DNA from: an uncultured Maribacter sp.
GTDB taxonomy: Bacteria; Bacteroidota; Bacteroidia; Flavobacteriales; Flavobacteriaceae
Length of the DNA stretch: 64,000 bases
Direction: 5' to 3'
Assembly (NCBI GenBank): GCA_947498505.1
Contig: CANMKG010000011.1
Location: forward strand, 37,618-101,617
Shown here one piece after another: positions 33,564 to 42,986 of this stretch. The notes beneath the pieces were generated by a model. That model made no database searches. It was given only the letters and a program-made list of their open reading frames with translations, and was not told the DNA's origin. The translations under genes and the position numbers were made by a program. The stretch's first letter is position 1; every line of letters starts with the position of its first letter.

Positions 33564-34964
33564 ATGGCGTTAGAATCTAATGAAAGACCGGGGCAACCCA
33601 TAACGAAGTTTGAATCCATGCTCAAGACGGACGATGTCTATTTTTTTGATGCTGAGGATTTTGAGGACATTATTCACCATTATCTAAACAATGGCAAGGT
33701 ATCTTTGGCTAAAAAAGCCATTAAAATAGGACTGCAACAACATCCAGATTCCATAGAACTTAAGTTACTTAATATTGAGGTTTTAGTTTTTGAAAACAAG
33801 CTGGAACTTGCAGAAAATATGTTAGATCAGTTAGAGCTCTTAGATAGCAATAATGAAGAAATATACATTCAACGAGCTAACATATTTTCAAAATTAGATA
33901 ATCATGAAGGAGCCGTTATACTTTTAAATAAAGCCTTAGAATTATCAGAAGATAGTTTTGATATCTATTCACTATTAGGAATGGAATACCTATTTATGGA
34001 TGATTATAAGCTTGCAAAAGACAGTTTTATAAAATGTTTGAGCTTTGATAATCAAGATTATTCTTCTTTATACAATGTAATTTATTGTTTTGATTATTTA
34101 GAAGATACTGATGGAGCCATCAAATTTTTAGATGAATATTTAGATAAAAATCCTTATTGTGAAATAGCTTGGCACCAATTAGGAAAGCAATACATGCAGA
34201 AGAAGAAATATAATGAGGCGCTTTCTGCCTTTGATTATGCCATTATTTCCGATGATTCATTTATAGGAGCATACTTTGAAAAAGGTAGAGTTTTAGAAAA
34301 AATGAAAAAGTATAAAGAGGCCATAGAAAACTATGAGACCACTTTAAATATGGAAGACCCAACCTCGCATACTTTTCTTAGAATGGGTAAATGTTATGAA
34401 AAGTTAAATGACGAGGAAATGGCAAAATACTATTACTACCAAACGGTTCATGAAGACCCATTATTGGACAAAGGATGGTTAGCCATAACGGATTTCTATT
34501 TTAGACGCAAAAATTACGAAAAAGCACATTTTTATATTAACAAAGCTTTAAACATTGATGGAGAAAACCCGCATTACTGGAGAAAATGTGCTAAAATCAA
34601 TGCTGCTTTAAAAAACTATGACCAAGCGGATTTTGCTTATAAACAAGCCGTTGATTCTGGAAATTACGAACTAAAAACATGGATAGAATGGGCTAATGTT
34701 GCACGTGCTACGGGTGATGTATCTTCTGCTATTCAAATTCTTACTCAAGGGCGAGATTTTTATCCAGGAAGCTCAGAGTTAAGGTATAAAACTGCTGGCT
34801 TTTATCTTCTTAATGATGAACCCGTAAACGCTAGAAAAATGCTTACAGAAGCCTTAAAAGCAAATCCAAAAAAGATAGCACTGTTTATGAACGAATTTCC
34901 AGAGTTTAGCAATATACAATGGACACTTGACGTTATTGAAAGTGTACGAAAATCCTCACGTTAA
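33564..34964 (+). CDS. Tetratricopeptide repeat protein
   Basis: A 466-residue soluble protein built from about eleven TPR units of 34 residues from residue 40 to 430, for example YFEKGRVLEKMKKYKEAIEN and HYWRKCAKINAALKNYDQAD. The first 35 residues are not TPR. No signal peptide is seen, so it is probably a cytoplasmic scaffold. It is 17 bases ahead of the DUF368 pair and probably starts the transcript that ends with aroE and the DUF1905 gene. Confidence 0.9.
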   Translation: MALESNERPGQPITKFESMLKTDDVYFFDAEDFEDIIHHYLNNGKVSLAKKAIKIGLQQHPDSIELKLLNIEVLVFENKLELAENMLDQLELLDSNNEEIYIQRANIFSKLDNHEGAVILLNKALELSEDSFDIYSLLGMEYLFMDDYKLAKDSFIKCLSFDNQDYSSLYNVIYCFDYLEDTDGAIKFLDEYLDKNPYCEIAWHQLGKQYMQKKKYNEALSAFDYAIISDDSFIGAYFEKGRVLEKMKKYKEAIENYETTLNMEDPTSHTFLRMGKCYEKLNDEEMAKYYYYQTVHEDPLLDKGWLAITDFYFRRKNYEKAHFYINKALNIDGENPHYWRKCAKINAALKNYDQADFAYKQAVDSGNYELKTWIEWANVARATGDVSSAIQILTQGRDFYPGSSELRYKTAGFYLLNDEPVNARKMLTEALKANPKKIALFMNEFPEFSNIQWTLDVIESVRKSSR

Positions 34965-34981
34965 AATTTTATTGGAAAATC

Positions 34982-35899
34982 ATGGAAAATCGCAATGCAC
35001 TGCAATATTTGTATATTACGCTTAAAGGAATAGCTATGGGAGCTGCTGATGTTGTCCCAGGAGTATCTGGAGGCACAATAGCTTTTATATCTGGAATATA
35101 CGAAGAACTAATAACCTCAATCAATAATATTAACTTTTCACTTTTTAAAACATTAAGAAGTGAAGGTTTTAAACCCTTTTGGAAACAAGCAAATGGGAAC
35201 TTTTTATCCGCACTATTTTTAGGAATTTTTATTAGTATACTTTCTTTAGCAAAACTTGTAAGTTGGCTTTTAGAAAACGAACCGGTTTTACTTTGGGCTT
35301 TCTTTTTTGGGCTCGTAACTGCGAGCATTTTTTTTGTTGGAAGAACCATCGAAAAATGGAATACTGGAGTGATTATATCTTTAATTGCAGGAGCTTGCTT
35401 AGCATATTATATAACTACTCTCCCTGCAAACGAAAGTGTAAATAGTCTCCCATTTTTGTTCTTTTCGGGTGCGTTAGCTGTATGCGCAATGATATTACCA
35501 GGTATTTCTGGTGCTTTTATATTAGTACTTTTAGGCTCATATAAGACCATTTTAGAAGCTGTTCATGAAAAGGATATTAAAGTTATTCTAACGGTTGGTT
35601 TAGGAGCTGTTTTTGGATTACTAAGTTTTGCCAGAATTCTAAAGTGGATGTTTAACAACTACAAAAACATCACATTAGCCGTATTAACTGGTTTTATTAT
35701 AGGATCTTTGAATAAAATATGGCCTTGGAAAAACGTTTTAGAAACCAAACAATTTGGTGATAAAATAATGGTTATCGCTGATGAGAGCGTATCTCCTTAT
35801 GCATTTGACGGAGAACACAAACTTATTTATGCGGTAATAGCAGCGATAATAGGTTTTTCTCTTATTTTTATAATGGAGAAAGCCGCTTCCAAAAAATAA
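34982..35899 (+). CDS. DUF368 protein, undecaprenyl-phosphate translocase (PopT) family, copy 1
   Basis: A 305-residue membrane protein with eight or so hydrophobic segments. It has the duplicated family motif: GAADVVPGVSGGTIAFISGI (residues 20-39) and MILPGISGAFILVLLGSY (near 170). DUF368 proteins such as PopT recycle undecaprenyl phosphate from the outer to the inner leaflet of the cytoplasmic membrane for cell-wall and glycan synthesis (family knowledge). A second, diverged copy follows after 17 bases. Confidence 0.88.
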   Translation: MENRNALQYLYITLKGIAMGAADVVPGVSGGTIAFISGIYEELITSINNINFSLFKTLRSEGFKPFWKQANGNFLSALFLGIFISILSLAKLVSWLLENEPVLLWAFFFGLVTASIFFVGRTIEKWNTGVIISLIAGACLAYYITTLPANESVNSLPFLFFSGALAVCAMILPGISGAFILVLLGSYKTILEAVHEKDIKVILTVGLGAVFGLLSFARILKWMFNNYKNITLAVLTGFIIGSLNKIWPWKNVLETKQFGDKIMVIADESVSPYAFDGEHKLIYAVIAAIIGFSLIFIMEKAASKK

Positions 35900-35916
35900 A
35901 TGCTGCAATTCGTAAA

Positions 35917-36936
35917 ATGAACAATACTAGAACTTTTACCGACAAATTTTTTCTTGTTGTAAAAGGGCTATGTATGGGGGCCGCAAATAAAGTTCCAGGA
36001 GTATCTGGTGGAATCGTTGCTTTTGTCGGTGGATTTTATGAAGAATTCATTTACTCTCTGCAAAAAGTTAATGGCAAAGCTTTTAAACTTCTTATAAACG
36101 GACGCTTTAAAAGCTTTTACACCTACATTAACGGGCAGTTTCTTTCCTTATTGATTTTCGGAATGTTAGTGAGCTATTTTAGCATATCTAAAATATTAGA
36201 CTACTTTTTAGAAAAAAAAGAACTCCTAGTTTGGTCCGCTTTTTTTGGAATGATTCTAGGCTCTATCTACTATATCTCAAAAGATTTTGAACATTGGAAT
36301 AAAAAAACAATTTCTGCCGGAATATTAGGCCTCATTATTGGTGTTCTAATTAGTTTTTTAAATCCCGCGACAGCGAACGACAATCTACTATTCATTTTTC
36401 TATGTGGAATGATAAGCGTTTCTGGTATGACATTACCTGGACTGTCGGGTTCTTTTATTTTAATTCTACTAGGTAATTATGTGTTACTTCTTGTAGATTC
36501 TGTAAATGCGTTATACGATACAATTTCTGAAGTTTTTACGGGTGATTTTGGTTTTATAAATGACCCTGAACGTCTAAATATTTTAACCATTTTAGCTGTA
36601 TTTACAATAGGTTCTGCTGTAGGTTTAGTTAGCCTTTCTCACCTATTAAGCTATGTTTTAAAACAATACAAGCACATTACAACTGCTGTTATAATTGGTT
36701 TTATTACAGGATCTCTAGGTGTTGTTTGGCCTTGGAAAAAAACGATATACAAAACCAACAATTTAGGGCAAATACTTACTGATAGTAATGGGAAAGAAAT
36801 TATTGCTAATTATAAGCGTTATTTTCCGAATTTTGAAGTCCCTGAAACATGGTGGGCAATAGTTTTTATTGTTGTAGGAATTGGTATATTATTGGGATTA
36901 GATTGGTATGGAAAACAAAGACAACAGCATGCATAA
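35917..36936 (+). CDS. DUF368 protein, undecaprenyl-phosphate translocase (PopT) family, copy 2
   Basis: A 339-residue paralogue of the preceding gene with the same hallmarks: GAANKVPGVSGGIVAFVGGF (residues 22-41) and MTLPGLSGSFILILLGNY (near 183). It has an extra stretch of about 25 residues near 200-225 and a longer C-terminal loop. The two copies share gross layout but differ widely in sequence, so the duplication is old and the copies may pair or differ in substrate. It overlaps aroE by 8 bases. Confidence 0.88.
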   Translation: MNNTRTFTDKFFLVVKGLCMGAANKVPGVSGGIVAFVGGFYEEFIYSLQKVNGKAFKLLINGRFKSFYTYINGQFLSLLIFGMLVSYFSISKILDYFLEKKELLVWSAFFGMILGSIYYISKDFEHWNKKTISAGILGLIIGVLISFLNPATANDNLLFIFLCGMISVSGMTLPGLSGSFILILLGNYVLLLVDSVNALYDTISEVFTGDFGFINDPERLNILTILAVFTIGSAVGLVSLSHLLSYVLKQYKHITTAVIIGFITGSLGVVWPWKKTIYKTNNLGQILTDSNGKEIIANYKRYFPNFEVPETWWAIVFIVVGIGILLGLDWYGKQRQQHA

Positions 36937-37660
36937 ATTTGGCTTAGTAGGCAAAAACATTGAATATTCTTTTTCTCGAGGTTATTTTAAAAAAAAGTTT
37001 GAAACACTCAAATTAACGAATTACTCTTACGTAAACTTCGATTTAGATACCATTAATGAGTTTAAAGAAATAATTGGAGGCACAAAAAATCTTGTTGGAT
37101 TAAATGTTACAATCCCCTATAAAGAAGCCGTTATTCCCCATTTAAGCAAACTAGATTCAGAAGCGGAAAAAATTGGAGCAGTAAATACAATTAAGGTTAC
37201 TAAAAATGGAACAATAGGCTATAATACCGATGCCTACGGTTTTCAAAAATCACTTGAGCCATTATTAAAAAAGCATCATACAAAAGCCCTTATTTTAGGA
37301 ACCGGAGGAGCTTCAAAAGCTATTGCTTATGTTTTAGACCAACTGGAAATTGAATACGTTTTTGTCTCACGTAAAAAAACAGAAAACAACTTGACGTACA
37401 GCGATTTAACCAAACAAATAATTACAGAACGTACTTTAATAATTAACAGTTCTCCCGTTGGTACTCATCCAAAAATTAATGATAAACCAGATATCCCCTA
37501 TCAATATATTACTTCCAACCATTATCTTTTTGATTTAATTTATAATCCGGAAAAAACGGCCTTTCTAAAAACAGGCGAAAAACAGGGTGCTGTTATTTGC
37601 AATGGCTCGCAAATGTTAATGCACCAAGCCGAAAAAGCCTGGAAAATATGGAATTCGTAG
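36929..37660 (+). CDS. aroE: Shikimate dehydrogenase
   Basis: A 243-residue enzyme from ATG 36929 (family start HKFGLVGKNIEYSFS); an ATG at 36908 is also in frame. It reduces 3-dehydroshikimate to shikimate with NADPH. Motifs: NVTIPYKEAV with the catalytic lysine, NTDAYGF with the catalytic Asp, the cofactor loop LGTGGASKAI, and the closing QAEKAW. It overlaps the second DUF368 gene by 8 bases, so aromatic amino-acid synthesis here is coupled to an envelope gene. The short form is normal for Bacteroidota. Confidence 0.94.
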   Translation: MHKFGLVGKNIEYSFSRGYFKKKFETLKLTNYSYVNFDLDTINEFKEIIGGTKNLVGLNVTIPYKEAVIPHLSKLDSEAEKIGAVNTIKVTKNGTIGYNTDAYGFQKSLEPLLKKHHTKALILGTGGASKAIAYVLDQLEIEYVFVSRKKTENNLTYSDLTKQIITERTLIINSSPVGTHPKINDKPDIPYQYITSNHYLFDLIYNPEKTAFLKTGEKQGAVICNGSQMLMHQAEKAWKIWNS

Positions 37661-37698
37661 GTTAGCACATGCTTTAATAAAAGACATTTATCAAATAA

Positions 37699-37998
37699 AT
37701 GGAAGGTAAAATAAAATACAAATTCACAACAAAAATGTGGAAAACCAACGCTGAAGGAAGTTGGCATTTTGTTTCGCTACCTAAAGCTATGTCAAAGGAA
37801 ATACGAGCAAATTTAAAATGGCAAGAAGAAGGTTGGGGAAGAATGAAAGCGGTTTCTCAAATAGACGAAGTTAAATGGAACACGTCTATTTGGTTTGACA
37901 CAAAAATAAATACTTACATCCTTCCTATTAAAGCTGAAATTAGAAGAAAAACAAGGCTAGAGCTAGACAAAAACTTTGAAATGTATATTTGGGTTTAG
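37699..37998 (+). CDS. DUF1905 protein
   Basis: A 99-residue soluble beta-rich protein: KIKYKFTTKMWKTNAEGSWH, FVSLPKAMSKEIRANL and a late TYILPIKAEIRRKTRLE. This is the DUF1905 pattern. Function is unknown; the fold is a small barrel. It follows aroE by 38 bases and could be the last gene of its transcript. Confidence 0.9.
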   Translation: MEGKIKYKFTTKMWKTNAEGSWHFVSLPKAMSKEIRANLKWQEEGWGRMKAVSQIDEVKWNTSIWFDTKINTYILPIKAEIRRKTRLELDKNFEMYIWV

Positions 37999-38127
37999 TT
38001 GCCTCCACACTATCATGTAACCTTCCACTTTCCCTATTCAATCAAAAAGAAATTTAATATTTTTTTGCCATTCTTTTGGTTGTTCTTATCTTACCATATC
38101 CATTTACGATAACGAATTTAAAGAGTT

Positions 38128-40167
38128 ATGATGACGGAAGACAAAGACCATGAATTGCAAAACGATGCAATAGAAGAATCAAATTCAGAAACTACCGAAA
38201 CCAATGATGTTTCGGAGAAAACTACTGAAATACAATCTAGCGCTTCGGAAGACGCAAAAGAAAATGTGGAGGAGGAAAAAACTGAATCAAGTGAAGATAC
38301 ATCGGATGTTATAAAAGATTCGGAAACTGAAGCTGTTTTAGAAGAAATTGAAGAGTCTAATGCTGAGGATGCAGAAGATAAAGACAATCATCAAAGACAT
38401 CACATTCCAATTTTGGACTACCATTCCATGTCTATGGAAAATTTAGTTGGCGAACTACAACGTTTGGTTAGAAACGAAAAAGTTCAAGCTATTAAAAAAC
38501 ATGTGGATGGCATTAAATATGAATTCGATTTAAAATTCCAAGAGTTTATTGAGCATAAAAAAGAAGATTTTATTGCAAGTGGAGGTAATGAAATTGATTT
38601 TAGTTATAACTCGGTAACCAAAAGACAGTTTAACGAGGTATATGGCGATTATCGTGAAAAAAGAAATCACTATTATAAAGAATTAGAAAAAAACTTAAAG
38701 GACAACTTAAAAAAACGTTTAGAGCTTATTGATGGCTTAAAAGGTCTGGTAAATGTTGAAGAAGACATTAACACCACCTACAAAAATTTTAAAGACATAC
38801 AAGAGCAATGGCGTAATGCAGGGCCTATTCCTAGAACACAATATAATGATGTATGGCGTACATACCATCACCATATTGAACGTTTCTACGACTTTTTACA
38901 TATAAATAGAGAGCTTAGAGATTTAGATTTTAAACATAATCTAGAAGAGAAACAAAAAATTGCAGCCAGAGCAGAAGCCCTTGCGGACGAACCTGACTTA
39001 AATAAAGCATTTAGAGAATTACAGAGTTTACATAAAATCTGGAAAGAAGAGATTGGCCCTGTTGGAAAGGAACATCGAGAAGAAATATGGGAACGTTTTA
39101 GTAATGCTACTAAGGTATTACATGAAAAAAGACAAGACTATTATAAAAATCTAGATAAAAAATACGAGGAAAATCTAGTAAAGAAAAATCAAATTATTGA
39201 ATCCATTCAAGAGCTTTCTAACAATGTTGCTACAAACCACAAAATGTTACAGCAACAAATTAGAACGTTAGAAGACCTGCGCGAACAGTTCTTTAACGCA
39301 GGAAAAGTTCCTCAAAAATCTAACGAAAAAACATGGGCCGTTTTTAAGGAAGCTGTTCGTAGTTTTAATAGAAATAAAAATGCTTTTTATAAAAATTTAA
39401 AAAAAGAGCAACAAATTAATCTTGACAAAAAACGTGAACTATTAAATTTAGCTGTTTCATTAAAAGATAGTGAAGAGTGGGATACTACTACTTCAGAAAT
39501 GAAACGTATACAAAGCGATTGGAAAAAAATTGGTCATGTTCCAAGAAAATACTCAGACAAAATTTGGAAAGAGTTTAAAGCTGCTTGCAATCACTATTTT
39601 GACCGTCTTCATGCGTTAAAAAATAAAGCTAACGCGGAAGAAGAAGCCAATTTAAAGTTGAAAAACGATTGCATAGAGCGTCTTAAAGCTTTCCAATTAA
39701 CTGGCGTTGCAAAAGACGACGTAGAAACACTTAAAAAGTTTATTAGCGAGTGGAAAAACTACGGAAGAGTTCCATATAACAAAAAACACATTAATCAAAA
39801 ATTCAATAAAATTATTGATGCTTTGTTTAATAAACTTAATATTGATAAACAAGAGTCGGAACTACTTAAGTACGGAAACAAAATTCAGCAACTTTCTAAT
39901 AGAAATGATAATCAAGAACGTGCTATTTCTAATGAGCGAGCGTTTATACGCAAGAAAATTGATGAAAGTAAAAATGAGATTCGACAGTTAGAAAACAACC
40001 TGCTTTTCTTTTCTGATGCTTCTGAAAGTAACCCGTTAGTACTTGATGTTAAAAAAAGAGTGAATAAGCATAAAGAATCTTTGGAAACCTGGAAAGCCAA
40101 GTTAAAAAAGCTTAACATCATGCAAAATACTATTGGCAAAGAAAATGCGAGTTCAGAGGAGGAATAA
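38128..40167 (+). CDS. DUF349 repeat protein
   Basis: A 679-residue cytoplasmic protein. Residues 1-90 are extremely acidic (Glu, Asp, Ser, Thr), then a charged helical body contains at least five DUF349 units, each with a W-K/R-x-x-G-x-V/I-P-x core, for example IQEQWRNAGPIPRTQYNDVW, HKIWKEEIGPVGKEHREEIW and SDWKKIGHVPRKYSDKIWK. The C-terminus is coiled coil. DUF349 is widespread in Bacteroidota and without firm function; helical hairpins of this kind suggest protein or nucleic-acid binding. The next gene begins 17 bases later. Confidence 0.9.
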   Translation: MMTEDKDHELQNDAIEESNSETTETNDVSEKTTEIQSSASEDAKENVEEEKTESSEDTSDVIKDSETEAVLEEIEESNAEDAEDKDNHQRHHIPILDYHSMSMENLVGELQRLVRNEKVQAIKKHVDGIKYEFDLKFQEFIEHKKEDFIASGGNEIDFSYNSVTKRQFNEVYGDYREKRNHYYKELEKNLKDNLKKRLELIDGLKGLVNVEEDINTTYKNFKDIQEQWRNAGPIPRTQYNDVWRTYHHHIERFYDFLHINRELRDLDFKHNLEEKQKIAARAEALADEPDLNKAFRELQSLHKIWKEEIGPVGKEHREEIWERFSNATKVLHEKRQDYYKNLDKKYEENLVKKNQIIESIQELSNNVATNHKMLQQQIRTLEDLREQFFNAGKVPQKSNEKTWAVFKEAVRSFNRNKNAFYKNLKKEQQINLDKKRELLNLAVSLKDSEEWDTTTSEMKRIQSDWKKIGHVPRKYSDKIWKEFKAACNHYFDRLHALKNKANAEEEANLKLKNDCIERLKAFQLTGVAKDDVETLKKFISEWKNYGRVPYNKKHINQKFNKIIDALFNKLNIDKQESELLKYGNKIQQLSNRNDNQERAISNERAFIRKKIDESKNEIRQLENNLLFFSDASESNPLVLDVKKRVNKHKESLETWKAKLKKLNIMQNTIGKENASSEEE

Positions 40168-40184
40168 TTTTATTTAATAATCAT

Positions 40185-40634
40185 ATGCTTACCAGCAAAA
40201 TCATTGAATATATAGATAAAAGTGTTTTATGCTGGTTGGCCACATCTTCAAAAGAGAACATCCCAAATGTTTCTCCAAAAGAGGTTTTTACACATTTTAA
40301 TTCTGAATATATTTTAGTTGCTAATATTGCTTCTCCACGTACCGTTAAAAATATACTGGAGAATAATCAGGTTTGTATAAGTTTCATAGATGTTTTGGTT
40401 CAAAAAGGGTTTCAACTAAAAGGAAAAGCTGAAATAATTTCAAATTCTGATACCCGTTTTAACAAGTTATCCACGCCGTTATTACAAATAACACAAGGTA
40501 AATTCTCTTTTAACACTATAACAAAAATAACCGTTGAAAAAGCAAAGGAAATTATTGCACCCAAATACATTTTGTATCCAGAAACCACAGAAGAAGAACA
40601 AATTGAAAGTGCAAAAAAATTGTATTCTCTTTAG
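40185..40634 (+). CDS. PNPOx-like flavin-binding protein
   Basis: A 149-residue split-barrel protein: IIEYIDKSVLCWLATSSKEN, PNVSPKEVFTHFNSEYILVANIAS and NNQVCISFIDVLVQKGFQLKG. It belongs to the pyridoxamine-phosphate-oxidase-like superfamily but lacks the full PNPOx C-terminal dimer region, so it is probably an FMN- or heme-type binding protein of unknown role. It sits 17 bases after the DUF349 gene, probably in its transcript, and converges on the CBS gene with a 10-base gap. Confidence 0.88.
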   Translation: MLTSKIIEYIDKSVLCWLATSSKENIPNVSPKEVFTHFNSEYILVANIASPRTVKNILENNQVCISFIDVLVQKGFQLKGKAEIISNSDTRFNKLSTPLLQITQGKFSFNTITKITVEKAKEIIAPKYILYPETTEEEQIESAKKLYSL

Positions 40635-40644
40635 CACAATCTCC

Positions 40645-41064
40645 CTACAACTGTTTCAATAAAAAATTAATTAAGTCAGTCGTAGTTACAATACCCACTA
40701 AGTTTCCATCATCTACAACTGGTATTGCATGAAATTCCATAGTAGAAAGCATTGAAGCCACTTCTTTAACCGTGGTTTTAGAAGTTACACTTACCAGGTT
40801 TTTGGTCATCACTTGTTCTAACGTAAACATATTATATACGGTTGTTTCAACAGTTTCTTCATCCTCATCCACTGCATCTGCAAAACTTATTCGTAACAAA
40901 TCCGTATAGCTTAAAATACCTACGATATCAGTACCAGAAACTACAGGAATATGTCTAATATGGTGTTTCTTAAAAAGATGTTCTGCGGTGTCTAAACTAT
41001 CAGTGGTACACAATGTAATAACATTTGATGTCATTATAGCCGAAATAGGTGTTTCTCTCTTCAT
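40645..41064 (-). CDS. Tandem CBS-domain protein
   Basis: A 139-residue protein made only of two CBS units: residues 6-58 (ISAIMTSNVITLCTTDSLDT, HIRHIPVVSGTDIVGILSYT) and 82-138 (LEQVMTKNLVSVTSKTTVKE, FHAIPVVDDGNLVGIVTTTD). An acidic linker (DAVDEDEETVE) joins them. Such pairs bind adenosine nucleotides and control partner enzymes or channels; the partner is not visible here. It is 145 bases from rny, with a terminator between. Confidence 0.92.
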   Translation of the reverse strand: MKRETPISAIMTSNVITLCTTDSLDTAEHLFKKHHIRHIPVVSGTDIVGILSYTDLLRISFADAVDEDEETVETTVYNMFTLEQVMTKNLVSVTSKTTVKEVASMLSTMEFHAIPVVDDGNLVGIVTTTDLINFLLKQL

Positions 41065-41153
41065 GATGCAACTTTTAAAATTCTTACTTAAAGTTATATC
41101 ACATCAGAAAAGTCACATATGATAAATGTCAACTTTGCGTTTAAAGAAACGGA

Positions 41154-41187
41154 ATAAAAAAATCCCTAATATCGCTATCAGGGATTT
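41154..41187 (-). terminator. Rho-independent terminator of rny
   Basis: AAATCCCT (41160-41167) and AGGGATTT (41180-41187) form an eight-pair stem. On the minus strand the stem is followed by TTTTTTTATTCC. It lies 22 bases after the rny stop codon. Confidence 0.8.
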
Positions 41188-41209
41188 AAACTTATATAAA
41201 ATTAACGCC

Positions 41210-42778
41210 TTATTTAGCAACGTTAACCGCTCGTGTTTCACGAATCACAGTTACTTTCACCTGACCTGGGTAAGTCATATCGGTTTGTATTTTTTGAGAT
41301 ATTTCAAAAGACAATTGTGCCGCTTTCTCATCATTAACCTTTTCGCTTTCTACAATAACTCGTAGTTCTCTACCAGCCTGAATTGCATAAGCCTTTTGAA
41401 CGCCGTTAAAACCAAAAGCAATATCTTCTAAATCCTTTAAACGTTGTATATAAGAATCTAAAACTTGTCTTCTAGCACCAGGTCTCGCTCCACTGATAGC
41501 GTCACAAACCTGTACTATTGGCGATATTAAAGTTTTCATTTCTATTTCATCATGGTGAGCTCCAATAGCATTGCAAACATCTGCTTTTTCGCCATACTTC
41601 TCTGCCCACTTCATACCCAAAATAGCATGAGGAGTTTCCACCTCAGCCTCAGTATTTGGAACCTTTCCAATATCATGAAGTAAACCGGCCCGTTTAGCTA
41701 TTTTTGCGTTCAATCCAAGTTCCGCTGCCATAACTCCACAAAGCTTAGCTACTTCTCTAGAGTGTTGCAATAGGTTTTGACCATATGAAGAACGGTACTT
41801 CATTCTACCTACCGCCTTAATTAACTCTGGGTGTAAACCATGAATACCCAAATCTATTACAGTACGCTTTCCTATCTCAATGATTTCGCTTTCAATTTGT
41901 TTTTCAGTCTTTTTAACAACCTCTTCAATACGTGCGGGGTGAATTCTACCATCAGTTACTAATTTGTGCAACGATAAGCGCGCCACTTCTCTACGAACAG
42001 AATCAAAACATGAAAGAATTATAGCGTCAGGTGTATCATCAACAATAATTTCTACTCCAGTTGCAGATTCTAATGCTCTAATGTTTCTACCCTCTCTTCC
42101 AATAATTCGTCCTTTTACATCATCAGACTCTAAATTAAATACAGAAACACAGTTTTCTACTGCTTCTTCGGTACCTATGCGTTGAATAGAGTTTATGACT
42201 ACTTTTTTCGCCTCTTGTTGCGCTGTTAATTTTGCGTCTTCCAAAGTAGATTGAATATACGCCATAGCATCTGTTTTCGCCGTTTCTTTCAACGATTCCA
42301 ACAGCTGATTTTTAGCTTCTTCAGCAGATAAGCCCGAAATAACTTCTAATTGCTGAACTTGATTTTTATGCATTTTATCAACCTCTGCCTGCTTTTTTTC
42401 AAAAATATCAATGCGGTGTTCCACATCTTTAATTTTAGCTTGCAGCTGATTATTCATGTTTTTGTTTTTAGCCAATTCAGAACCTACTTGAGACTCTTTA
42501 TCTCTAGTTCTTTTTTCGGCTTCAGCCATTTTTTTATCCTTATTAATAATAACTTTCTCGTGCTCAGCTTTAAGCTCCAAAAACTTCTCTTTTGCCTGAA
42601 AAATTTTGTCTTTCTTAATGCTCTCTCCTTCCACCTTTGCTTCCTTTACAATACTTGCTGCTTCTCTCTTAGCGCTAGCAATTGTTTTAGAGGCTTTTCC
42701 CTTCTCAAGAAATTTTGCTATTGCAAAACCTATTACAAGACCTACAAGCCCTGCTATAATCCATATCGTGTAATCCAT
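41210..42778 (-). CDS. rny: Ribonuclease Y
   Basis: A 522-residue membrane-anchored endoribonuclease that starts bulk mRNA decay. From ATG 42778 ([10 protein letters not shown]) the N-terminal membrane helix is complete; upstream in-frame codons run into the 6S RNA gene and are not used. Domains in order: membrane helix (3-23), long coiled coil (25-200), KH domain with GREGRNIR (227-234), HD domain with H368-D369 (LLHDIGK), and a C-terminal domain. Length equals the family's usual 520. It lies on the same strand as zapA and 6S RNA, with its own terminator at 41154. Confidence 0.95.
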   Translation of the reverse strand: MDYTIWIIAGLVGLVIGFAIAKFLEKGKASKTIASAKREAASIVKEAKVEGESIKKDKIFQAKEKFLELKAEHEKVIINKDKKMAEAEKRTRDKESQVGSELAKNKNMNNQLQAKIKDVEHRIDIFEKKQAEVDKMHKNQVQQLEVISGLSAEEAKNQLLESLKETAKTDAMAYIQSTLEDAKLTAQQEAKKVVINSIQRIGTEEAVENCVSVFNLESDDVKGRIIGREGRNIRALESATGVEIIVDDTPDAIILSCFDSVRREVARLSLHKLVTDGRIHPARIEEVVKKTEKQIESEIIEIGKRTVIDLGIHGLHPELIKAVGRMKYRSSYGQNLLQHSREVAKLCGVMAAELGLNAKIAKRAGLLHDIGKVPNTEAEVETPHAILGMKWAEKYGEKADVCNAIGAHHDEIEMKTLISPIVQVCDAISGARPGARRQVLDSYIQRLKDLEDIAFGFNGVQKAYAIQAGRELRVIVESEKVNDEKAAQLSFEISQKIQTDMTYPGQVKVTVIRETRAVNVAK

Positions 42779-42802
42779 AGTTATTAAATTATTTATAAAA
42801 AA

Positions 42803-42968
42803 AAGCCCACATTGAAGAAGTTTTGTACAAACTCCAATAAACAGGTTTAGGGCTACCAGACTGATCAAGGGTCCTTATACGAGTAAGGCATGCTTTTACA
42901 ATCTAAACTCACCCTTTTTAAACAAATTAATGTTGAGTTTGTCAAAAGATATTACCAATGTGGGCAGT
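42803..42968 (-). ncRNA. ssrS: 6S RNA (Bacteroidota/flavobacterial type)
   Basis: Between zapA and rny on their strand lies a roughly 160-base RNA whose ends pair: 5' GCCCACATTG (42956-42965) with 3' CAATGTGGGC (42805-42814), followed by a T-run that completes the terminator. The interior is largely A/T-rich with a second paired region, giving the long, single-bulge stem of 6S RNA, which mimics an open promoter and binds the RNA polymerase holoenzyme. The zapA-6S-rny position is the usual one in Flavobacteriia. It is probably processed or transcribed from a promoter between zapA and 42968. Exact ends are uncertain by a few bases. Confidence 0.85.
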
Positions 42969-42986
42969 ACTGTTATTTAAAAGAAC

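Noticed and set aside
38118..38387. Serine-rich minus-strand ORF
   Set aside because: It is the antisense of the acidic N-terminus of the DUF349 protein, so its Ser/Val-rich repeats come from the Glu/Asp codons.
41126..41365. Plus-strand ORF across the rny terminator
   Set aside because: It crosses the terminator hairpin and the end of rny in antisense and has no recognisable protein features.
42350..42787. Phenylalanine-rich plus-strand ORF
   Set aside because: It is the antisense of the rny coiled coil (Lys/Glu codons read as Phe/Leu), not a membrane protein.
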